Below are positions 33,440-41,982 of a stretch of 64,000 bases of DNA, piece by piece. Origin of the DNA: Labilibaculum manganireducens (GTDB lineage Bacteria > Bacteroidota > Bacteroidia > Bacteroidales > Marinifilaceae); assembly GCF_002843385.1 (NCBI RefSeq), contig NZ_MVDE01000005.1:140229-204228 (forward strand), in the 5' to 3' direction. Position 1 is the stretch's first letter, and each line of letters opens with the position of its first letter. Under the pieces are notes generated by a model. The model had not been told where the DNA came from. It ran no database searches and worked only from the letters and a program-made list of their open reading frames with translations. A program made the translations under genes and the position numbers.

Positions 33440-34726
33440 TTATACAACTTCTGCAACAACAAAAGTACTTCCTCCCACAAAAACCAAATCATTTTCAAGA
33501 GCATTTGTCTTCGCAGCCTCTAGAGCTTCTTTCACAGACAGGTATGTATTTCCAAGTAATCCATAAGCTTTCGCCTTTGCAGCAAGAACTTCTTGATCCA
33601 ATGCTCTGGGAATATCTGCCCGACTAAAATAATAGCTCGCATTCTTCGGCATTAATTCAAGAATATTAGTGAGATCTTTATCATTTACGACACCAAAAAC
33701 AATATGCAGTTTTCCGTAATCCATCGATTCAATTTGCTCTATTATTTCTTTAATTCCTGCAACATTGTGTCCGGTATCACACACTACTCTTGGAGCATTG
33801 CCAATTGTCTGCCAACGCCCTAACAAACCAGTATTTTTAACTATTCCTGAAACTCCATGTTTCATAGATTCTTCGGAAATACCCCACCCCTTGCTATTCA
33901 ATTCATCAAACACACATAGAGCAGTTCTGATATTCTTAATCTGATAAAGACCCAATAAATCGCACGATAAATTGATTATTGAATTATTTTCAAGAGACTG
34001 GTAAACAAGATTTCTTTTGTTATCAATCAATTCAGAGGACTGATTCATATACCTGTCTTCTGAAAATATCAGATCAGATTTGTTGTTTGAGGCAATTCTC
34101 AAAAAGACATCAATCACCTCTTCCTGTTTCTCTCCAATAATAACAGGAACATTTTTCTTTATAATTCCAGCCTTTTCTGTGGCTATTTGTGCAAGCTCCG
34201 AGCCTAACAAATTAGTATGATCTTTACTTATATTAGTTATCACCGAAAGTTCAGGCGAAATGATATTAGTCGAATCCAACCTTCCTCCTAAACCTACTTC
34301 CACAACAGCAACATCTATCTTTTCATCAGCAAAAAAATCAAAAGCCATCGCAACTGTCATCTCAAAAAAGGAAGGACATAATTCTTCAAATTTATCTTGA
34401 TGCTTCCGAATAAAATCAACTACATAATCCTCAGAAACAAGCTCACCATTAACTTTTATTCTCTCTCTAAAATCTTTTAAATGGGGCGAAGTGTACAGAC
34501 CAACTTTATAACCCGCTGATTGCAAAACAGACGCAATAGTATGAGAAACTGATCCTTTTCCATTTGTTCCTGCAACATGAATCGATTTAAACTTCTTATG
34601 GGGATGATTAAAATACTCATCCAAAGCCAATGTTGTATCTAAATTGGCTTTATAAGCAGCCTGCCCTGTACGCTGATACATAGGCAGTTTAGTAAACATA
34701 TAATCTAAAGTTTCCTGATAATTCAT
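33440..34726 (-). CDS. folC: Bifunctional folylpolyglutamate / dihydrofolate synthase
   Basis: 428 aa. Adds glutamates to folates and joins glutamate to dihydropteroate, ATP-dependent, cytoplasmic. Mur-ligase fold: P-loop HVAGTNGKGSVSH (residues 50-62), folate-binding GLYTSPHLKDFRERIKVNGE, the Mg site VEVGLGGRLDSTN, ISKDHTNLLG with the conserved His, and C-terminal GHNVAGIKEI. The tRNA-Val gene lies 59 nt downstream on the same strand but has its own promoter; no obvious folC terminator was seen before it. Secure. Confidence 0.96.
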   Translation of the reverse strand: MNYQETLDYMFTKLPMYQRTGQAAYKANLDTTLALDEYFNHPHKKFKSIHVAGTNGKGSVSHTIASVLQSAGYKVGLYTSPHLKDFRERIKVNGELVSEDYVVDFIRKHQDKFEELCPSFFEMTVAMAFDFFADEKIDVAVVEVGLGGRLDSTNIISPELSVITNISKDHTNLLGSELAQIATEKAGIIKKNVPVIIGEKQEEVIDVFLRIASNNKSDLIFSEDRYMNQSSELIDNKRNLVYQSLENNSIINLSCDLLGLYQIKNIRTALCVFDELNSKGWGISEESMKHGVSGIVKNTGLLGRWQTIGNAPRVVCDTGHNVAGIKEIIEQIESMDYGKLHIVFGVVNDKDLTNILELMPKNASYYFSRADIPRALDQEVLAAKAKAYGLLGNTYLSVKEALEAAKTNALENDLVFVGGSTFVVAEVV

Positions 34727-34995
34727 TTTGTATTTTCTACTAATATTGATGATTTTACAAAGAAGAATAAAATTTCTTAAAATTTGTGTTAACAGGTTGA
34801 ATTTCCTGCAAAAATTGCTAAATTAAAACTATGAAACGCTACTATTTAATCGAAAGCATTAGGTATGTTTCCTAAAATCAAGAGATATAGAATCACTTTT
34901 AGACCTAACAATTTAAGTAGTAGTATTTTATAATTATGATAAAATAAAGCCTGGCTCTAAATGCCTGTCGAAATTAACCTCTAACACCATTCATT

Positions 34996-36327
34996 ATGGC
35001 AAAACTCAAAAAGGTTTTCGTTCTTGATACAAATGTTATTCTTCATGATTTTAATTCAATTTACAATTTTGAAGAAAATGATGTTGTTATTCCTATAACC
35101 GTTCTGGAGGAACTGGATAAATTTAAAAAAGGTAATGATCAGATTAATTACCACGCACGTGAATTCAGCAGAGAATTAGACCGTATTTCCGGAGACCTGC
35201 TCTTTACTGCCGGTGTTCCTCTAGGAAAAAATCTGGGAAAATTATCCGTTGAAACAGGAAAAGAATTTTCTCCTCAAATGAAAAGTTCGTTTCAGGAAAA
35301 CATCCCCGACCACAGAATTCTGGCTATTGCAGAGTATCTTCACAACCACCGCGGTAAAAAAAAGGTCATTCTGATTTCCAAGGATATTAACCTTAGGATG
35401 AAAGCGAAATCATTAGGGATTCCTGCAGAAGATTATAAAAATGATCAGGTTAAGGATCTTGATGATGTAATTAGCCTGGGAATAACAACCCTTGAAGATT
35501 TTAATGATGAAAAGATCACTTTTCTGTATAAATCAAACGAAGGAATTCCTGAAAAAGAGTTTGGACTTGAAAAACCAATTAAAGGTCATGAATATTTTAT
35601 TCTGAAAAATAATTCATCTAGTGCGCTTGCACATTTCGATCCCGTTGAGAAAATAATATCCCGGGTTGAAAAACCAAATGCTTACGGAATTTATCCCCGA
35701 AATGCAGAACAGACTTTCTCCATGCATGCTCTCATGGATCCAAAAATATCCTTAGTAGCTTTAACCGGACGAGCTGGAACCGGAAAAACATTACTCGCTT
35801 TGGCAACTGCTCTTCAGCAAATCGACATGTACGATCAGATTTTCCTTGCCAGACCAATTGTTGCTTTGGCCAATAAAGATCTGGGCTATTTACCGGGCGA
35901 TGCCAAAGAAAAAATAGGCCCTTACATGCAACCTCTTTTCGACAACCTGAGTGTAATCAAGCATAAATTTAACGTCCATAGTAAAGAGTATCTCAAAATT
36001 GACGAACTTTTAAAAGATGAAAGATTACAGATTACTCCATTAGCATACATTAGAGGAAGAAGTCTTTCAAATACATTCTTCATTGTTGATGAAGCTCAAA
36101 ACCTTACACCCCACGAAATTAAAACAATAATTACACGTGCAGGCGAAGGTACTAAAATGATTTTCACAGGAGATATTGAACAAATAGATTCACCTTATCT
36201 GGATAAAAAATCGAATGGCTTAGCATACCTCTCAGACAGGATGCAGGGACAGGATATATTTGCTCATGTCAACTTAATAAAAGGAGAAAGAAGTCACCTT
36301 GCAGAACTGGCAAGTCACCTTCTATAA
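34996..36327 (+). CDS. PIN domain plus PhoH-like ATPase (PhoH2 type)
   Basis: 443 aa. N-terminal PIN RNase domain (KKVFVLDTNVILHD, Asp11; EELDKFKKG; DHRILAIA..; ISKDINLRMKA) up to about residue 145, then a PhoH superfamily-1 helicase-like ATPase with Walker A TGRAGTGKTLLALA (about 255), RPIVALANKDLGYLPGD, and Walker B FIVDEAQNLTPHEIKTIITR. PhoH2-type PIN-helicase fusions are proposed to unwind and cut RNA. Single gene on the plus strand, separated by 137 nt from the next. Confidence 0.93.
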   Translation: MAKLKKVFVLDTNVILHDFNSIYNFEENDVVIPITVLEELDKFKKGNDQINYHAREFSRELDRISGDLLFTAGVPLGKNLGKLSVETGKEFSPQMKSSFQENIPDHRILAIAEYLHNHRGKKKVILISKDINLRMKAKSLGIPAEDYKNDQVKDLDDVISLGITTLEDFNDEKITFLYKSNEGIPEKEFGLEKPIKGHEYFILKNNSSSALAHFDPVEKIISRVEKPNAYGIYPRNAEQTFSMHALMDPKISLVALTGRAGTGKTLLALATALQQIDMYDQIFLARPIVALANKDLGYLPGDAKEKIGPYMQPLFDNLSVIKHKFNVHSKEYLKIDELLKDERLQITPLAYIRGRSLSNTFFIVDEAQNLTPHEIKTIITRAGEGTKMIFTGDIEQIDSPYLDKKSNGLAYLSDRMQGQDIFAHVNLIKGERSHLAELASHLL

Positions 36328-36381
36328 AATCTATTTATTGCATTACTGGGAAATTTCATTTAAATTATATTCTTGAATATG

Positions 36382-36389
36382 TACATTTG
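36382..36389 (+). promoter_or_regulatory. Candidate -7 promoter element of the Ppx/GppA gene
   Basis: TACATTTG, exact TAnnTTTG, 76 nt before the start codon. No good -33 element. Confidence 0.4.
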
Positions 36390-36464
36390 ACCGCAAAAAG
36401 GTGTTACATGAAATTGAATCATCTGACTTATTTTTTCTCACTGAAAATCTAAATATACTCTTTT

Positions 36465-37370
36465 ATGAAAATAATGAAATTTGCCGCCATAGATATCGGA
36501 TCAAATGCCATCCGGTTGTTATTTATGAATGTGCTTGAAGAAGGCGGTAATGCTCACTTTAAGAAATCATCATTAGTAAGGGTTCCAATACGTTTGGGAA
36601 CTGATACTTTTATAGATAAAATTATCTCTGCAGATAAAGCCGAGAAATTAATTAAAAGCATGAAAGCATTTCGCAACCTTATGGACGTTCATGAGGTTGT
36701 GAATTACCGCGCTTGCGCAACATCAGCAATGAGAGAGGCTGTTAACGGCACTGAAATTATTCAAAGAATTGAAAATGAATCCGGAATAAAAATTGACGTT
36801 ATCAATGGAAAAGAAGAAGCCAGCATTATTTTTGATAATAAAATTGCAGATACTCTCGACCCAAGCAAAGATTATTTATATGTGGATGTTGGTGGTGGCA
36901 GTACTGAACTAACTCTCTTTTCAAAAGGAATTTGCAAATTCTCCGCCTCATTTAATGTGGGAACCATTAAAATTCTTCGGGACTGTGTCCCAAAAGATGA
37001 ATTTATTCGTATAAAAGAGTGTTTATTGGATGTATGTCCTAGCTGCGAAAACATTGAACTTATCGGATCAGGTGGTAACATCAACAGATTGGTTAAACTT
37101 GCGGCACCAAAAAAAGAAAAATTCATTACATACCAAGAATTTAAAAGTATTTACTACGACCTTAAACAATACAGCTATCAGGAATTAATGATCAACTTCG
37201 ACATGAATCCTGACCGAGCTGATGTTATCATTCCTGCAGCAACAATTTTCCTAAGCATTATGGAATGGGCAAATGCAGATAAGATACACGTACCCAAAAT
37301 TGGGGTTACCGATGGTATTGTTCATCAGTTATATAAAGAATATATTTCCAACAGCCTTGTATTGGGGTAA
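36465..37370 (+). CDS. Ppx/GppA family exopolyphosphatase or pppGpp phosphatase
   Basis: 301 aa, shorter than E. coli Ppx (513) and GppA because it contains only the actin-like ASKHA core. Seen: phosphate-1 loop FAAIDIGSNAIRLL (residues 5-18), catalytic region VVNYRACATSAMREAVNG, VINGKEEASIIFDN, phosphate-2 loop YVDVGGGSTELTLF and LIGSGGNINRL. Hydrolyses inorganic polyphosphate or pppGpp; sequence alone does not decide. Possible starts at Met1 and Met4 differ trivially. A palindrome that may be its terminator lies 51 nt downstream. Confidence 0.92.
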   Translation: MKIMKFAAIDIGSNAIRLLFMNVLEEGGNAHFKKSSLVRVPIRLGTDTFIDKIISADKAEKLIKSMKAFRNLMDVHEVVNYRACATSAMREAVNGTEIIQRIENESGIKIDVINGKEEASIIFDNKIADTLDPSKDYLYVDVGGGSTELTLFSKGICKFSASFNVGTIKILRDCVPKDEFIRIKECLLDVCPSCENIELIGSGGNINRLVKLAAPKKEKFITYQEFKSIYYDLKQYSYQELMINFDMNPDRADVIIPAATIFLSIMEWANADKIHVPKIGVTDGIVHQLYKEYISNSLVLG

Positions 37371-37388
37371 AAAAGTAATTCTTTTTCC

Positions 37389-37396
37389 TAAATTTG
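37389..37396 (+). promoter_or_regulatory. Candidate -7 promoter element of mtaB
   Basis: TAAATTTG, exact TAnnTTTG, 102 nt before the mtaB start. It precedes the palindrome at 37421-37451, which would then lie in the 5' leader. Confidence 0.4.
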
Positions 37397-37420
37397 CGAT
37401 TTAAATTATTTCTATATTTT

Positions 37421-37451
37421 GAACTATTTCAAATTAAATTTGAAATAGTTC
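37421..37451. terminator. 31-nt palindrome between the Ppx gene and mtaB
   Basis: Perfect 15-bp inverted repeat GAACTATTTCAAATT / AATTTGAAATAGTTC around one A. It is followed by ATTTATTTTA, only weakly T-rich, so it may be the Ppx terminator, an operator, or a hairpin in the mtaB leader. Confidence 0.55.
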
Positions 37452-37497
37452 ATTTATTTTAGCTAGAAGCTGAATATCAGCAAGAAGGGAAGAAACT

Positions 37498-38832
37498 ATG
37501 TTACAAGGTAAAAAAGTAGCATTCTACACATTAGGATGCAAACTTAATTTTTCGGAAACCTCTACAATTGGCCGTTCATTTAAAGAAATGGGCTTCGAAA
37601 CAATTAAGCATACGGAGAAAGCTGATATTTACATTATAAACACTTGTTCTGTTACAGATCATGCTGACAAAAAATGCAGACAAGCCATTAAAAAGGTAAT
37701 TAAAACCAATGCTAATGCATTTATTGCGGTAATTGGATGCTACGCGCAACTTAAACCTGATGAAATTATTGCAATTCCCGGAGTTGATCTCGTTTTGGGA
37801 GCCAATGAGAAATTCAACATCCACAAATACATAGATCATCTTGAGAAAAAAGGTACCGGAGAACTGCATCCATGTGAAGTAGAATCGGTTAAAGATTTTC
37901 ATTCTTCCTATTCAATGGGAGACAGAACCCGTTGTTTTCTCAAAATTCAGGATGGATGCAACTACTATTGTACCTATTGCACCATTCCATTTGCCCGAGG
38001 CAATAGTCGTAACATGAGCATAAGAGAAACGGTACAACAGGCAGAGGAAGTTGCCAAACAAGGTGCAAAAGAAATTATCCTGACAGGAGTAAATATCGGT
38101 GATTTTGGAAAAAGTACAAACGAAACATTTCTGGATTTAATTAAAGAGCTTGAAAAAGTAAAAGGAATCAGTCGTTTTCGGATCTCCTCCATTGAACCCA
38201 ACCTTTTAAGCAACGAGATTATTGAATTTGTTGCCCGATCAGAAAAATTTGTGAATCATTTTCATTTACCTCTTCAAGCGGGATCCAATAAAGTTTTAAA
38301 GCTTATGAAGAGAAGATACGACAGAGAACTATTTGCTCAACGGATTGGAAAAATTAAATCCTTACTTCCCGATGCATTTATTGGTGTTGATGTAATTGCC
38401 GGAAGTCGCGGCGAAAGTGATCAAGATTTCGAAGATGCATATTTATTCATCAAAGAATTACCCATTAGCCAACTACATGTCTTTCCTTACTCGGAAAGAC
38501 AAGGCACCAAAGCTCTCGAAATTAAAGAGGTTGTTCCAATTCCTGAGCGAAAAAGAAGAGCAAAAATGCTTCAAATTCTTTCTGAGAAAAAATTAAATGC
38601 ATTTTACCGGGAAAATTTGGGCAAGACAGAAGAAGTCCTGTTCGAATCCTTTAATGATCATGGTAAAATGTATGGATTTACTAAAAATTACATTAAAATC
38701 GAAATTCCGTACAACCAAAACCTTAGCAACAAACTTACATTTGCTACCTTGCAGGAGATAAATTCAAATGGCAATGTTTCAGGTTCTGTTGTTGACAAAA
38801 TACGATTCAACCTAAAGCCTGTTTCGCAATAA
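37498..38832 (+). CDS. mtaB: tRNA N6-threonylcarbamoyladenosine-37 methylthiotransferase MtaB
   Basis: 444 aa. Radical-SAM methylthiotransferase converting t6A37 to ms2t6A37 in tRNA. N-terminal UPF0004 domain with cysteines 14 (LGCKLNFSE), 50 (NTCSVTDHADKKCRQ) and 81 (IGCYAQ) for one [4Fe-4S], radical-SAM C154-x3-C158-x2-C161 (CNYYCTYCTIPFARG), GSRGESDQDFEDAY, and a C-terminal segment in the position of a TRAM domain. MtaB is favoured over MiaB/RimO by GCKLNFSET and VTDHADKKCRQ. First gene of a likely run of plus-strand genes (mtaB, IMPase, acyltransferase, glycosyltransferase); the IMPase gene starts 11 nt later. Confidence 0.94.
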   Translation: MLQGKKVAFYTLGCKLNFSETSTIGRSFKEMGFETIKHTEKADIYIINTCSVTDHADKKCRQAIKKVIKTNANAFIAVIGCYAQLKPDEIIAIPGVDLVLGANEKFNIHKYIDHLEKKGTGELHPCEVESVKDFHSSYSMGDRTRCFLKIQDGCNYYCTYCTIPFARGNSRNMSIRETVQQAEEVAKQGAKEIILTGVNIGDFGKSTNETFLDLIKELEKVKGISRFRISSIEPNLLSNEIIEFVARSEKFVNHFHLPLQAGSNKVLKLMKRRYDRELFAQRIGKIKSLLPDAFIGVDVIAGSRGESDQDFEDAYLFIKELPISQLHVFPYSERQGTKALEIKEVVPIPERKRRAKMLQILSEKKLNAFYRENLGKTEEVLFESFNDHGKMYGFTKNYIKIEIPYNQNLSNKLTFATLQEINSNGNVSGSVVDKIRFNLKPVSQ

Positions 38833-38843
38833 AATATAAAAGC

Positions 38844-39644
38844 ATGATCGATCTTAAAGAACTTTGTTTTAAAACGAATGATATAGCCCGAAAAGTTGGA
38901 ATTTTCATAAAAGAACAGCAAAGCAAGATTAAATCAGATGCAATAGAAGTAAAGGGAATACACGATTTTGTAACCTACGTTGATAAAACTGCGGAAGAAA
39001 AAATTGTTGCCGAATTGAAACTAATTCTGTCTGATGCAGGTTTTATTGCTGAAGAAGGTACAGAAACGCATCGTGCAGAACGTTACAATTGGATTATTGA
39101 TCCTTTAGACGGAACAACAAATTACATTCATGGATTGTCCCCTTTTGCTGTTAGTATTGCGTTGCAGGAATACGACGAAATTGTATTGGGAGTAATATAT
39201 GAAATTAGCCTTGACGAATGCTTTTATTCGTGGAAAGGAGCTCCGGAAGCTTATTTAAATGGCAAAACAATTTCCGTATCGAAGGCAAATTCTATCGACT
39301 CAAGTCTAATTGCAACAGGTTTTCCCTATTCCAATTACGACCAATTGAAAACATTTATGGCTTCTTTGGAATACTTCATTATTAATTCGCACGGCGTTCG
39401 TCGCCCCGGCTCTGCTGCAACCGATTTAGCTTATGTTGCCTGTGGCAGATTCGAAGCTTTTTACGAATATAGTCTTCAGCCCTGGGATGTTGCTGCCGGC
39501 TCATTTTTGGTAAGCCAAGCCGGCGGGAAAGTCTGCGATTTTAAAGGAGGTAAGAATTTCATATTCGGAAGAGAAATCATTGCCAGTAATGCAATAGTTC
39601 ACGATGAGTTTAAAAATGTTGTGATTCAACACATGATAAAATAA
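38844..39644 (+). CDS. Inositol monophosphatase family protein (SuhB-like)
   Basis: 266 aa, normal size. Li-sensitive Mg-dependent sugar phosphatase fold: KGIHDFVTYVDKTAEEKIV (residues about 37-55), EEGTETHR, metal-binding WIIDPLDGTTNYIHG, and LQPWDVAAGSFLVSQAGG. Substrate could be inositol-1-phosphate, or other phosphates such as PAP or histidinol-P; family members are not separable by eye. Begins 11 nt after mtaB, 54 nt before the acyltransferase, so probably one operon. Confidence 0.93.
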   Translation: MIDLKELCFKTNDIARKVGIFIKEQQSKIKSDAIEVKGIHDFVTYVDKTAEEKIVAELKLILSDAGFIAEEGTETHRAERYNWIIDPLDGTTNYIHGLSPFAVSIALQEYDEIVLGVIYEISLDECFYSWKGAPEAYLNGKTISVSKANSIDSSLIATGFPYSNYDQLKTFMASLEYFIINSHGVRRPGSAATDLAYVACGRFEAFYEYSLQPWDVAAGSFLVSQAGGKVCDFKGGKNFIFGREIIASNAIVHDEFKNVVIQHMIK

Positions 39645-39698
39645 GCTTAAATGAATTTTCCTGCTTTCAGCAGATCATAAAAACACATTTTCACTTAA

Positions 39699-40580
39699 AT
39701 GATAAAGCTTCTTTCCTATATGTTGTATGGTGTGGTAAGGCTAATAAGTTACTTGCCATCTTCAATACTGTATTTCTTTTCAGACATTCTTTTTCTTTTT
39801 GTTTACCACATTTTTAGATACCGAAGAAAAGTTGTTACCTCGAATCTTAAAAACTCTTTTCCTGAAAAATCTGAAAAAGAAATTCAGGCAATACGAAAGG
39901 AATTTTACTGTCATTTCTGTGATACTTTTATTGAGACCATAAAACTTTGGACAATTAGTGAAAAAGAAATTAGAAAACGCTGCAAATTTATAGCCCCGGA
40001 AATTCTCAACACATATAAAACATCAGGTAAAAGCGTTGTTATTGTATTTGGACATTATGGAAATTGGGAGTGGCTGACATCCATTAATTTATGGATAGAA
40101 GGATACTATCTACCTATCTACAAACCTCTTCATAATAAGGTTTTTGATAAAATGTTTCTGCAAATAAGAAAACGATTTGGAGCCAGGCCATTAGCCAAAA
40201 ATGATACTTTGAGAACCATGATTTCATATCGAAATCAAAATAAATTTACAACTACTATTTTTATCGGTGATCAAACACCAAACAAAAGAAACCTCAACTA
40301 CTGGACGAAATTTCTCAATCAGGATACTCCTGTTTTGCTGGGTACTGAACGTATCGCAAAAAAACTTGACCAGCCAGTAATTTTTGTTCATATGAAGAAA
40401 ATAAAAAGAGGGCATTACGAAGTACACTTTATTCCTCTTTTTGATAATCCTAAAGCTACGGCTGAATTTGAAATCACTGAAACACACACACGTGTGCTGG
40501 AAGATATTATCAAAGAGGAGCCTGCATACTGGTTATGGTCTCATAAACGATGGAAACACACAAAACAAGACTCACAATAA
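39699..40580 (+). CDS. LpxL/HtrB-like lipid A or lysophospholipid acyltransferase
   Basis: 293 aa. One hydrophobic N-terminal segment (about residues 5-35) anchors it to the inner membrane. The acyltransferase motif is HYGNWE (His119, Glu124) in the FGHYGNWEWL context of the LpxL/HtrB family, followed by a Lys/Arg-rich phosphate-binding region and FIGDQTPNKRNLNYW and TERIAKKLDQPVIFVHMK. It would transfer a fatty acyl chain from ACP to a lipid A precursor or to a related lipid. In a probable operon with the glycosyltransferase 33 nt downstream, consistent with envelope synthesis. Confidence 0.88.
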   Translation: MIKLLSYMLYGVVRLISYLPSSILYFFSDILFLFVYHIFRYRRKVVTSNLKNSFPEKSEKEIQAIRKEFYCHFCDTFIETIKLWTISEKEIRKRCKFIAPEILNTYKTSGKSVVIVFGHYGNWEWLTSINLWIEGYYLPIYKPLHNKVFDKMFLQIRKRFGARPLAKNDTLRTMISYRNQNKFTTTIFIGDQTPNKRNLNYWTKFLNQDTPVLLGTERIAKKLDQPVIFVHMKKIKRGHYEVHFIPLFDNPKATAEFEITETHTRVLEDIIKEEPAYWLWSHKRWKHTKQDSQ

Positions 40581-40613
40581 GTAATTATATTGTAATACAT
40601 CAGTAAAAAGAAA

Positions 40614-41636
40614 ATGAATAGAATTGGAATCGTAATACTAAACTGGAACGGGAAAAAATTGTTAGAAACATTCCTTCCTTCTGTTATTTCTCACTCAAAT
40701 CGGGAATGGGCCGATGTTATTATTGCAGACAATGCATCCAGTGATGATTCCATTGCATTTTTAGAAAAAGAATATCCTGATCTTCAAGTTATTCAGCTTG
40801 ATAAGAATTATGGATTTGCTGATGGTTACAACAAAGCATTGGAGCAACTTTCGCACAGCTATTTCGTTCTTTTAAATTCGGATGTTGAGGTCACAGAAAA
40901 TTGGCTTGACCCTATTTATAATCTTCTGGAAAAAGATTCGGACATTGCTGCTGCTCAGCCCAAAATTAAAGCTTATCACAATAAATCAGAATTTGAATAC
41001 GCTGGTGCTTCCGGAGGTTTTATAGATTATTTGGGCTATCCATTTTGCAGGGGAAGAATACTGGATCAAATCGAAAGTGATTGCAATCAATACAACTCAG
41101 AGCTTGATATCTTCTGGGCTAGTGGTGCTTCTCTCTTCATTCGTGCCGACGTTTATAAAAAATCAGGAGGATTGGATGGTGACTTTTTTGCTCACATGGA
41201 AGAAATTGATTTGTGCTGGAGAATAAAAAATCAAGGATACCGAATCATTTCAGAACCTAAATCGACAGTTTATCATGTTGGAGGGGCAACCTTACCAAAC
41301 CACAGCTCAAAGAAACTTTATTTAAATTTCCGCAACAACCTATTCATGCTGCATAAAAATCTGCCTGAAAATAAATTCTGTTCCATTCTCCTGAAAAGAA
41401 TGATATTGGATGGTATCGCTGCGATGAAGTTTCTTTTAAGTGGCGAATTTTCAAATTTTGGTGCTGTGTTTAAAGCTCATCTTTCCTACTATTCCATGTT
41501 CTCAAAAATGAGAGAAAAACGCAAAAAGATGATTCCTTTTGTCACTAAAACAGATCACAAGGAAATGTATAAAGACAGCATTATTTTCGATTTCTATCTA
41601 AGAAAGAAAAAACATTTCTCCGACATCACCTTCTAA
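40614..41636 (+). CDS. Glycosyltransferase family 2 (rhamnosyltransferase-like)
   Basis: 340 aa GT-A enzyme. IGIVILNWNGKKLLETFLPS at the start, ADNASSDDSIAFLE, NYGFADGYNKALE, the metal-binding LLNSDVEV, and WASGASLFIRADVYKKSGGLDGDFFAHMEEIDLCWR are classic family motifs. A C-terminal helix follows (about residues 255-290). Transfers an activated sugar to a glycan or lipid acceptor at the inner membrane face; acceptor unknown. Last gene of the mtaB operon; its stop is 18 nt from the convergent SMR gene stop, with no visible terminator. Confidence 0.92.
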   Translation: MNRIGIVILNWNGKKLLETFLPSVISHSNREWADVIIADNASSDDSIAFLEKEYPDLQVIQLDKNYGFADGYNKALEQLSHSYFVLLNSDVEVTENWLDPIYNLLEKDSDIAAAQPKIKAYHNKSEFEYAGASGGFIDYLGYPFCRGRILDQIESDCNQYNSELDIFWASGASLFIRADVYKKSGGLDGDFFAHMEEIDLCWRIKNQGYRIISEPKSTVYHVGGATLPNHSSKKLYLNFRNNLFMLHKNLPENKFCSILLKRMILDGIAAMKFLLSGEFSNFGAVFKAHLSYYSMFSKMREKRKKMIPFVTKTDHKEMYKDSIIFDFYLRKKKHFSDITF

Positions 41637-41653
41637 AAATTAAGAATTACTAA

Positions 41654-41980
41654 TTAGTTCACGGCAGTGAATTTAAGGCCAATAATTGATACAAGAAGGA
41701 GAAGTAAAAAAAATATTCTTGAGAAATGAATTGGCTCGCTGAATAAAACAACGCCCAAAATTGCTGTTGTAAATGCTCCTATTCCTGTCCAAACAGCATA
41801 AGCAGTTCCAAGAGGTAATGTTTTTATTGCCAACGCAAGAAAATACAAACTTACCGCCATTGCCACAATCGTAATAACACTAGGCCAAAGTTTAGTAAAC
41901 CCTTCGGCATATTTAAGCCCAATGGCCCAAACGGCTTCAAACAATCCTGCAATAATCAAATACACCCATGCGATAGCCAT
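41654..41980 (-). CDS. gdx: SMR-family exporter, guanidinium exporter type (Gdx/SugE)
   Basis: 108 aa with four TMs, standard for small multidrug resistance proteins. The ion-pair Glu15 is in TM1 (GLFEAVWAIGLKYAEGFT) and the Gdx-type TM2-TM3 sequence PLGTAYAVWTGIGAFTTAI is present; this points to guanidinium transport by a dual-topology homodimer rather than to EmrE-type drug export. Starts 2 nt after the murF stop and has no guanidine riboswitch region of its own, so it is co-transcribed with murF. Assignment to Gdx is by motif; transport was not shown. Confidence 0.85.
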   Translation of the reverse strand: MAIAWVYLIIAGLFEAVWAIGLKYAEGFTKLWPSVITIVAMAVSLYFLALAIKTLPLGTAYAVWTGIGAFTTAILGVVLFSEPIHFSRIFFLLLLLVSIIGLKFTAVN

Positions 41981-41982
41981 AC

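Noticed and set aside
34831..34877. Short ATG ORF (MKRYYLIESIRYVS) between folC and the PIN-PhoH gene
   Set aside because: 14 codons, no promoter or attenuator structure seen; not a credible leader peptide.
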